This document shows positions 57,901 through 64,000 of a stretch of DNA of 64,000 bases, piece after piece (the first letter of the stretch is position 1; each line of letters opens with the position of its first letter). The notes beneath the pieces were generated by a model. It worked only from the letters and a program-made list of their open reading frames with translations. It was not told where the DNA came from and made no database searches. The DNA comes from Amycolatopsis bartoniae (GTDB lineage: Bacteria > Actinomycetota > Actinomycetes > Mycobacteriales > Pseudonocardiaceae): NCBI RefSeq assembly GCF_014191255.1, contig NZ_JACHWH010000001.1:1922001-1986000 (forward strand), given 5' to 3'. Position numbers and translations under genes: made by a program.

Positions 57901-58671
57901 GTGACAGTCGTGACTGCAGCGTTCGCTACCAGGCTGGTCGGCTGGAAAAGGAGCAAGAAGAACAAGCTCAACTGGGCCTTGGTGCCGAACAGCGCCGACG
58001 CGGACAGCGCCGAATCGCTCCGTCTGGCCGCCAGCGTGCTGGACGCTCTAGGCGTCCCATCAGGCACACCGTCCGCTGTTCCCGCAAACCCGGGGGCTCC
58101 TCTCGAGCAACTGGTCCAGGAAGACCTGCAAGCTCAACTGCCCTGCCTCGATTCCCGTCGCCATTGGCAAGTCAGAAACGGGGGGCTCATCACCGAGTTC
58201 GTCCAGTATGCCCATTTGAAGGAAGTCGACGCACTGGTCCGGGCCAACCCAGAACTGCGGGTAACAATTGGCCGCGACTACTTGATCAAACCCGATGTGA
58301 CCGTAGCTCTACTGGACCTGAATGTGCTGGGTTCACCGGCATTCCTGCACGCTGCGGTTTCCTGCAAATGGACCATCCGCTCCGATCGAGTTCAGAACAT
58401 CCGCCACGAGTATGGCCAGATGGTCCGGCATCGCCGCGGGCGCCAACCCCACCTGGTGGCCGTGACAGCCGAGCCCTTGCCAAGCCGCTTAGCCTCAATA
58501 GCCCGGGGAACAGGTGAGGTCGACGCCGTATATCACATTCTATACGACCACCTGGCCACAGCCGTCGCTTCAACGGCAAACGAAGAGCAGAAGGCCGCTT
58601 GGGACGAATGCGTGGGCCAGCAGCGGATCCTTCCGTACAGCGCGCTCGGCGAGACGCTCGCCAGGTGGTGA
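57901..58671 (+). CDS. NgoMIV-type type II restriction endonuclease
   Basis: A 256-residue PD-(D/E)xK endonuclease. The catalytic residues are Asp132 (KPDVTV), Ser154-Cys155-Lys156 (VSCKW) and Glu170 (NIRHE). The Lys-to-Glu distance of 14 equals that in NgoMIV (Lys187-Glu201). Arg160-Ser-Asp-Arg163 matches the RSDR element by which NgoMIV, Cfr10I and Bse634I read CCGG. So the target is probably GCCGGC or another CCGG-core site. It starts 68 bases after attR and is convergent with the methyltransferase gene. The GTG start is uncertain by a few codons. Confidence 0.85.
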   Translation: MTVVTAAFATRLVGWKRSKKNKLNWALVPNSADADSAESLRLAASVLDALGVPSGTPSAVPANPGAPLEQLVQEDLQAQLPCLDSRRHWQVRNGGLITEFVQYAHLKEVDALVRANPELRVTIGRDYLIKPDVTVALLDLNVLGSPAFLHAAVSCKWTIRSDRVQNIRHEYGQMVRHRRGRQPHLVAVTAEPLPSRLASIARGTGEVDAVYHILYDHLATAVASTANEEQKAAWDECVGQQRILPYSALGETLARW

Positions 58672-58745
58672 TAGCAGCAACCATCGACTTCATAGCAACG
58701 CGCTGACGACTTGCTGCCAGCCCGCAAGAGCGAAGCTCGAATGGT

Positions 58746-59984
58746 TCAACTGATGCGTGCGCGGTGCTTCAGAAACAAGTCGTGCCGCCCATGGTCTTCC
58801 TGCCCCACGAACGCCTTGAATTTGCCAAGTTTGTACGCCGTCTTGGAGCCTGCACTCTCGATCTCAACTTCGAAGTCCCGGCTCAGCAGCCCGATACGCC
58901 TTTCAAGTTCAGCAGCGTCGTCGAGGGCAACCGCCTTCATGAGGCGTTCCGAAGTCATGAACCCTTCCGCCGACCGAAGCACCTTGTAGACAGGGTCGTA
59001 CTCCGTGGTCTCGACGTGCCTGGGCTGCCCCTCTTGCCGAAGTGCCCGCAGAATCGCCGATCCAACTGCGTGCGCTACCGGAGGCGGGAACGCATTACCG
59101 ATCTGCCGGTACCGGGACGTCTTGCGCCCAGTGAATTCCCACGGATAGTCCTTGGACCAGCCTTGGATACGCGCCACCATCTGGCACGTCAGCTTGGGAG
59201 CGAAGTCGACGGGGTGGCCCGGAGTCGGAGGAGCGTCCGCGAGTCCGAGCGCATCGACCCCCATCTCTGCCCAGGCCCGCTTCGCGCGAGTGGGCCCGAG
59301 ATCTGCTCCACCGTGCTTCTTGGAACCGCCGACAATGGTGGGCGCGATTTTGTTCGCTTTCTTCGCCCATGCCTGCGCGCCGGGCCATTCCCCCGATGCC
59401 ATCAGGTCAACCAGCGTCTCGCCGACCGTTAGCGGTGCCTTCGATGGCTCTGGCCAGTGGAAATACGGGGCGTAATCCGGCTTGAGGGCGACAAGGATGA
59501 ATCTTGGCCGAAGCTGGGGGACTCCAAAGTCTGAGGCCTGCAGTAGACGCCATTCTGCGATGTAGCCGAGCTGCACGAGACGGTCAAGGACATGCTGGCG
59601 GTAACCAGCAAAGCGCGGCATGCTCAGACCGCGGACGTTCTCGAGTAGCAGCGCATCTGGCTGCACCACAGCAACCTGCTCCACAGCCCACGCGAACAGG
59701 TCGCGCTCGTCATTCGCGCCCAGCTGCTTGCCGGCAATGGAGAACGGAGGACACGGGACCCCGCCGGCCAGCAGAGACACACCCTGATAGTCGTGAGGAC
59801 GCCAAACCGAAGGGTCCGCGACGTCACCTTCGGCGATCTTCCACCCTGAGCGGTTGGCCCGCAGGGTGTTGCAGGCATTCTCGTCCAGTTCCACGGCGAG
59901 CGCGTGCTCAAAACCCGCCTTGTCCAGCCCCAGGGCCTGGCCGCCGGCGCCGGCGCAGATCTCGACTACGTCGAACGTGGTCAT
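58746..59984 (-). CDS. DNA (cytosine-5-)-methyltransferase
   Basis: A 412-residue C5 methyltransferase. Motif I is VVEICAGAGGQALGL, motif IV holds catalytic Cys78 (GGVPCPPFS), motif VI is LLLENVRG, motif VIII is VPQLRPRFILVAL, and motif X is RQIGNAFPPPVAHAVG. The target-recognition region is about residues 230-300. A 60-residue C-terminal extension (SERLMKAVALDDAAELERRIGLLSRDFEVEI) is extra. The ATG at 59984 has GAGAGGAG upstream. It should protect host DNA against the neighbouring NgoMIV-like enzyme. Divergent from vsr. Confidence 0.93.
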   Translation of the reverse strand: MTTFDVVEICAGAGGQALGLDKAGFEHALAVELDENACNTLRANRSGWKIAEGDVADPSVWRPHDYQGVSLLAGGVPCPPFSIAGKQLGANDERDLFAWAVEQVAVVQPDALLLENVRGLSMPRFAGYRQHVLDRLVQLGYIAEWRLLQASDFGVPQLRPRFILVALKPDYAPYFHWPEPSKAPLTVGETLVDLMASGEWPGAQAWAKKANKIAPTIVGGSKKHGGADLGPTRAKRAWAEMGVDALGLADAPPTPGHPVDFAPKLTCQMVARIQGWSKDYPWEFTGRKTSRYRQIGNAFPPPVAHAVGSAILRALRQEGQPRHVETTEYDPVYKVLRSAEGFMTSERLMKAVALDDAAELERRIGLLSRDFEVEIESAGSKTAYKLGKFKAFVGQEDHGRHDLFLKHRARIS

Positions 59985-60072
59985 CGATGCTCCTCTCCGT
60001 CTGCGCCACCCGGGATCATGCAGGTATCTTGCCTGATGCAGGAGCACAGTCGGCCGATTGGTGTGGTGAAGC

Positions 60073-60561
60073 GTGTCGGAGGGCGACGGCAGCAACCGGA
60101 GACCAGATGACTCCGCGCAGCAGCAGTACCCGGAAGCGCTGAACGAGGGCCGCTCACGCAACATGCGGGCAAACCGGCGGTCGGACACCAAGCCGGAAGT
60201 CGCACTGCGCCGGGAGTTGCATCGCCTCGGCTACCGCTATCGCAAAGACCACCGGCTGGACCTGCCTGCCGGTGTTCGCGTGCGTCCCGACATCGTCTTC
60301 ACCAGGCGCAAGGTGGCCGTGTTCGTCGACGGGTGCTTCTGGCACGTGTGCCCGGAGCACGGCCGGGAACCGACGCGCAACGAGTGGTACTGGAGTCCCA
60401 AACTACGGCGGAACGTCGAACGGGACCAGTTGGCCAACACTGCTCTTGCCGACGCAGGCTGGCAGGTCGTACGCATCTGGGAACACGAAGACATACATAG
60501 TGCAGTCGTGCGCGTACTGGATGTTGTCGAACATGGGTTCGATGATACCGGTCAAGGCTGA
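60073..60561 (+). CDS. vsr: Vsr very-short-patch mismatch endonuclease
   Basis: A 162-residue nuclease that nicks T:G mismatches left when 5-methylcytosine deaminates. The signature is EGRSRNMRANRRSDTKPEVALRRELHRLGYRYR, then PDIVFTRRKVAVFVDGCFWHVCPEH with the catalytic Asp in PDIVF, zinc ligands Cys/His, and the NVERDQ and WEHE elements. About 30 extra residues precede the family start. The GTG at 60073 is divergent from the C5 methyltransferase by 88 bases, the usual pairing of Vsr with a cytosine methylase. Confidence 0.93.
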   Translation: MSEGDGSNRRPDDSAQQQYPEALNEGRSRNMRANRRSDTKPEVALRRELHRLGYRYRKDHRLDLPAGVRVRPDIVFTRRKVAVFVDGCFWHVCPEHGREPTRNEWYWSPKLRRNVERDQLANTALADAGWQVVRIWEHEDIHSAVVRVLDVVEHGFDDTGQG

Positions 60562-60973
60562 CAATCGCGGGACGCTGCCACCACTTCCACAACGAAGGCC
60601 ATCCTGTGGGTGACATTCGCAGCACGGACGCCCCCGATGACTGGCCATGGCGGGAGCCCCCCAGCAGCAGGTCGATCCCGGCAACGGACGCCAGACGCAG
60701 ATGTGCTTCGGATGAGCGGCCTTGGTCGCAAGGTTGACGCAGGTGGACTCCGGGCGAACCCCTCCCTCGGCGTCGGCCAGCTACGCGATCGGCGTGTTCC
60801 AGCCGGCCTTCCCCGGCAATCCGTCAGCTCACCCGCTGCAACAGCCGACCACTGGTTGCTGGCCGCCCGGACGGTTACATGAACTGCCGACGGGGCACTG
60901 ATCCGGTCTGGACGCCTCGGGAGGTGCGTCGGTCCCGCAAGTTCGCCCCTGGACCAGTGCTCGTTTCGTGACC
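60562..60973. other. Intergenic region after vsr, no gene seen
   Basis: This 412-bp interval between convergent genes has short open frames on the plus strand (for example 60604-60734 and 60610-60882), but they show no family features, no good ribosome binding site and overlap each other. It may hold decayed sequence. Confidence 0.5.
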
Positions 60974-61663
60974 TCAGCCCACGGCCATGCGAAGAACGGC
61001 AGTAGCGTCTCGAGTCGATCCCAAGTCCAGGAGCGCGATCGTAAGCCCCATCACATCCTTCTCGGGTTGCTCCCGGCCGAACAGCCGAATCAGGGTGTCA
61101 GCAAGAGCGTGCTCCCCTTGCTGCCGGAAGGACGTTATACAGGCAGCGTTCTGAGCGGGGCTCATCAGCTGAGGGGCCTCTCGCAGGAGACCTAGCGCTT
61201 CCTCGTGCGCCCCGTTGCGCATCCGGCCGACTGCCCGCGAGACGAGCTGCGCCGCCGCGAAGTCGAAACTGATGCCCTGCCGGTCCCCTTCGAGCGGGGG
61301 GACCGGCAATGGAGCAGCTGACCCACGCAGGGCAGCAAGTTGCTTCAAGCCGGCCATCTCCGCACGAAGTTCCCCCAGTTGCTTCAGGTACCCCGAACAT
61401 TTCGGGCAGGAGGTCTGCTTCGCCACCTCCCGAAGCTGTATCAGCTGGTCAAGGCTGATGCCGACGTTGTCCGTTCCCGCATCCTCCACTGCAGCCCTGT
61501 GCAGCGCCCGGAGGAACTGCTCTGGCGGAACGTGCTGAGCATTGCGGTAACGAGACAGGGACGGCGGCTGAACCCCTGGGTGCCCCGCCAAGCTCAGCCG
61601 TTCTCCGATGTCAGGGCCGGTCAGAGCCGCCCCCTTGCCAGGCAGCTTCAACAGCCTGCACAA
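60974..61663 (-). CDS. Putative HTH-type regulatory protein
   Basis: A protein of at least 229 residues on the minus strand. The N-terminal part (LTGPDIGERLSLAGHPGVQPPSLSRYRNAQHVPPEQFLRALHRAA) has an HTH pattern. A CxxC (SCPKCSG) follows, and the C-terminal half is helical and TPR-like (GAHEEALGLLREAPQLMSPAQNAACITSFRQQGEHALADTLIRLFG). The only standard start is a TTG at 61663. However, reading frame that looks coding (ERRAIAHAVVEL) extends further upstream to about 61755 without an ATG, GTG or TTG, so the start may be non-standard or lost. It faces the 61956 gene across a 292-base gap. Confidence 0.6.
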   Translation of the reverse strand: MCRLLKLPGKGAALTGPDIGERLSLAGHPGVQPPSLSRYRNAQHVPPEQFLRALHRAAVEDAGTDNVGISLDQLIQLREVAKQTSCPKCSGYLKQLGELRAEMAGLKQLAALRGSAAPLPVPPLEGDRQGISFDFAAAQLVSRAVGRMRNGAHEEALGLLREAPQLMSPAQNAACITSFRQQGEHALADTLIRLFGREQPEKDVMGLTIALLDLGSTRDATAVLRMAVG

Positions 61664-61955
61664 CTCGACAACGGCATGGGCTATCGCCCGTCTCTCGCTT
61701 GACGGGCCGTCCTTGACGCTGATGACTCCACCCCCTGGATCGGCAGACAGTGCATTTCCAGCTAATCACATCGGTCAAGCACGATTGTTGCCTTTTCCGG
61801 GGAAATTGCTTTTCCAGCGACAATCTTGCGTGTCGCTGGACTTTTCGCGGCGCCGGGTATGAAGTGGATTGCCGAGGGGGATCACAGCGCATCTCCCGTT
61901 GCGCTCTACTGGGTACGGCGTCCACCAGGCGCCGGTTGGCACGAAGGAGTTCGCG

Positions 61956-62654
61956 ATGCTGCCTTCTTGGCAGGACAAAGAGCGGTACGGAAGCATGATC
62001 CGGGCCGCGCTGTGGCTCGAGGCAGAAGTGGGGGAAGGCGCTGTGTTCACCAAGGCGCGGCTGCGGGAAGCCTTCCCCGACGTGGCCCAGATCGACCGGC
62101 GGCTCCGCGACCTCCGTGACTACGGGTGGCAGATCGACACCTCACGGGAAGACCCGTCCCTGAAACAAGAGGAACAGCGGTACGTGAAGATGGGGGCTCC
62201 GGTGTGGCTGCCGGGGCAGGCGAAGGCCAAGCCGAAGGCCGCGCTGACCGCAGCCCAACGCACGCGCGTCCTGGTTGCCGACAGCTTCTTGTGCCGCTCC
62301 TGCGGCATCGCTGCTGGCGATCCGTATGGCGAGGACGGCATCGCCAGGGCGCAACTCGACGTTGCCCGGCGCGAGGTTCTCCTGCCCAACGGGACGGTTG
62401 AGGTGCAACTGGTCACTGAATGCAATCGTTGCCGGGTGGGAGGCCGCGGACGAAAAGCCGACGTCAACGAGATGATCAGCAAGCTGAAAGCCCTGAGCCC
62501 GCTGGAACAGGACATCTTCGCCGGCTGGGTGAAGGCTGACCGCCGCAAGCGCAACCAGCTCGAACAGCTGTGGGGCTCCTACCGGACGTTGCCGGCCGAG
62601 TCGCGCGACCTGATCAAGCAAGCCATGGGCAACAGCGACGCAAATCAGAAGTGA
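61956..62654 (+). CDS. HNH-like zinc-binding protein
   Basis: A 232-residue protein. The N-terminal half is a helical, wHTH-like region (YGSMIRAALWLEAEVGEGAVFTKARLREAFPDVAQIDRRLRDLRDYGWQIDTSRED). The centre has two Cys pairs, CRSCG and ECNRCRVGG, about 50 residues apart, as in treble-clef HNH nucleases, but the canonical HNH histidines are not obvious. The end is helical and basic. The ATG at 61956 has GAAGGAG upstream. The stop overlaps the ParB-like gene as GTGA, so they are a pair. Confidence 0.7.
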   Translation: MLPSWQDKERYGSMIRAALWLEAEVGEGAVFTKARLREAFPDVAQIDRRLRDLRDYGWQIDTSREDPSLKQEEQRYVKMGAPVWLPGQAKAKPKAALTAAQRTRVLVADSFLCRSCGIAAGDPYGEDGIARAQLDVARREVLLPNGTVEVQLVTECNRCRVGGRGRKADVNEMISKLKALSPLEQDIFAGWVKADRRKRNQLEQLWGSYRTLPAESRDLIKQAMGNSDANQK

Positions 62655-64000
62655 GGTCGACGGTGCGAGAATTTCCGCCCCCGCCACGCGCGGACGAGAT
62701 AGGCGAACTCATCAGGAAGCGGCTGGCCGAGGTGCGGAACTCGGCCGGCACGCGGGAAACCGTGACGGTCGAATGGAACAATCAGCCACTGCACGTCGAT
62801 GTGATCGACCTTCCGCTCGCTGACGTGTACTTCAATCCGGCCACTCACCGCATCCGCGCACAGAGAAGCCATGATCCGGTACGGGACCAGGCTCTGGACG
62901 AGGACCCCTACAGTCCCGAAAGTCAGGACTACCTGAAGTTCCTCCTGCAGGCTGACCCCGCAAATCCGGGAAGCCGCGATCCCGAGTTCGATAAGCTGAA
63001 GGAAAGCCTGAAAGATTTCGGGCAGAATGATCCAGGCTTGATCACGCATAACGCAATCTTGGTGAATGGCAACACGCGTGCCGCAGCGCTCCGGGAGATC
63101 GGAGCGCAATCGATTCGGGTGGGAGTTCTGCCGGAGTCATTCACCTGGGCTGACATCAACGCGGTTGAACTCGCACTACAACTGGTGCGCGACTACAAGA
63201 GAGAGTACTCCTACATCAACCGGCTACTGGCGATGGAGGAGCAAGCCGCCCTGGGTCTCAGCAAGGAGACCATTGCAAAGAAATTCAGGATAAAAACTGC
63301 AACCTACGACCAGGAACGTTGGATCCTCAGCGCGATCCGGGAACAGATCGAACGCAGCAAGGGTGAGCACGGCGCCACACTGCGGCTCATCGATTACGAA
63401 CAGCATCAGGAGAAGCTCAAGGAGCTGCACCGCGCCTACGTCAAACTGGAAACAACAACTCCAGACCAAGCGGAGGCATTCAAAGAACTTCGCATGGCAG
63501 CCATCATGCTCGGGTTTTCGAAGACTGACGTCCGGCTGATCGAGGATAATTTTCACGAGCAGTATCTCGCCGACCGCTTGCCCGGCGATGTAGCCGGTAC
63601 CAGCAGCAATGATGAGCCGGTCACCGTACCCGGACTCGGAGTCTCGCTTCCCAGCATTTCTTCCGCAGTGGCCGACGCACGTGCATTGAACAACGCAGTC
63701 CTTCGCGTGAAAGCCGTGGTTAACGATACCGACGCTCAAGTGCCAGACGAGGAGAAGCGGCACTGCCAGGAGGTCTTGTCGGCTTACGAGAAGGCATTTG
63801 ACGATGCATTCGAAAAGGCTGGGCGTGATGCACGGGTGCGCAAACGCAAGCAACTCGCACCGGCACGGCTCACGGACGCATGCGCTCACATCGACCAGTG
63901 CACCGTCGAACTGGTGCAGGCTCGCGCGTCCCGCACCTTGGACGAGGAAGCCTTCGACGAGGCGGTGCTCAAGCTGCGGGAAAGCATGAGGAAATTGGCC
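62651..64000 (+). CDS. ParB-like nuclease-domain protein, cut by the window edge
   Basis: The gene is open from the GTG at 62651 to the end of the window (450 codons). Residues about 35-160 hold a ParB-N/sulfiredoxin-fold domain with the signature ITHNAILVNGNTRAAALREIGAQSIRVGVLP, plus an HTH-like region (YINRLLAMEEQAALGLSKETIAKKFRIKTATYDQERWILSAI). The remainder is helical and coiled (KELHRAYVKLE; LNNAVLRVKAVVND). It does not look like chromosomal ParB (no adjacent ParA, different length). ParB-like proteins with HNH partners occur in defence and DNA-modification loci. Start overlaps the HNH-like gene. Confidence 0.75.
   Translation, partial: MRSTVREFPPPPRADEIGELIRKRLAEVRNSAGTRETVTVEWNNQPLHVDVIDLPLADVYFNPATHRIRAQRSHDPVRDQALDEDPYSPESQDYLKFLLQADPANPGSRDPEFDKLKESLKDFGQNDPGLITHNAILVNGNTRAAALREIGAQSIRVGVLPESFTWADINAVELALQLVRDYKREYSYINRLLAMEEQAALGLSKETIAKKFRIKTATYDQERWILSAIREQIERSKGEHGATLRLIDYEQHQEKLKELHRAYVKLETTTPDQAEAFKELRMAAIMLGFSKTDVRLIEDNFHEQYLADRLPGDVAGTSSNDEPVTVPGLGVSLPSISSAVADARALNNAVLRVKAVVNDTDAQVPDEEKRHCQEVLSAYEKAFDDAFEKAGRDARVRKRKQLAPARLTDACAHIDQCTVELVQARASRTLDEEAFDEAVLKLRESMRKLA

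Noticed and set aside
60610..60882. 90-codon plus-strand frame after vsr
   Set aside because: No family features, weak start and overlap with another equal frame; not enough support for a gene.
62651..64000. Chromosome or plasmid partition ParB
   Set aside because: No ParA or parS nearby and it is coupled to an HNH-like gene; only the N-terminal ParB fold is shared.

Overview
The window is high-GC actinobacterial DNA, most likely from a Pseudonocardiaceae-type actinomycete (Amycolatopsis and relatives). This rests on GTG/TTG starts, a non-mycobacterial type VII (ESX) secretion locus, WhiB and LAL-type regulators, and a block of genes in the same order as Mycobacterium tuberculosis Rv0981-Rv0996. 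The genus is an inference. The left half and the 28-43 kb block look chromosomal; the region from 43 kb to the right edge is accessory.

Positions 1-23.3 kb hold an ESX locus: an EspC/WXG100-like partial gene, two WXG100 substrates, EccB, EccD, divergent EccC, and then, convergent to EccC, a minus-strand operon running EspG-like protein, LAL/LuxR ATPase regulator, beta-helix/AAA+ (EccA-like) protein, a large protein with an ADP-ribosyltransferase-like C-terminus, and mycosin MycP. A 468-bp block of CTCAGCC-rich direct repeats lies between eccC and mycP. A STAND regulator and two paralogous small LuxR regulators follow. No EccE is visible.

Positions 23.4-27.1 kb form an arsenic island: an ArsR-phosphatase fusion on a probably leaderless promoter, an ArsC arsenate reductase, an aquaglyceroporin, an ArsR-ArsN1 (GNAT) fusion, and ArsM methyltransferase. 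ArsR-type palindromes sit at both promoters. Small unknown genes, a pseudogene remnant and tRNA-Ala(CGC) follow.

Positions 28.6-42.8 kb are a conserved housekeeping block: SepX/GlpR, RimJ-like, Glp (MoeA-like), GalU, 5-formyl-THF cyclo-ligase, a Ruc-like zinc-ribbon chaperone with a CIRCE element, a SAF-domain protein, MscL, MoaB2, a PepD/HtrA protease, GalT, DeoR, the MprAB two-component system and a NarL-type regulator, ending at tRNA-Arg(CCT).

Positions 42,940-57,832 are an actinomycete integrative and conjugative element (AICE) inserted in tRNA-Arg. It is bounded by identical 47-bp att repeats and has candidate integrase arm sites inside both ends. It encodes an integrase with a C-terminal GntR domain, Xis, a WhiB, membrane proteins, a TraB/FtsK transfer ATPase, a KorSA-like GntR regulator, and two XRE-Nudix-like paralogues. 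Next to attR it carries a TIR gene plus a transmembrane macro-domain gene that resembles a type II Thoeris antiphage system. No replication initiator is recognisable.

Beyond attR, 57.9-64 kb continue as a defence-type region: an NgoMIV-like restriction endonuclease, a C5 cytosine methyltransferase, a Vsr nuclease, a possible regulator, a zinc-binding HNH-like protein, and a ParB-like protein cut by the window edge.
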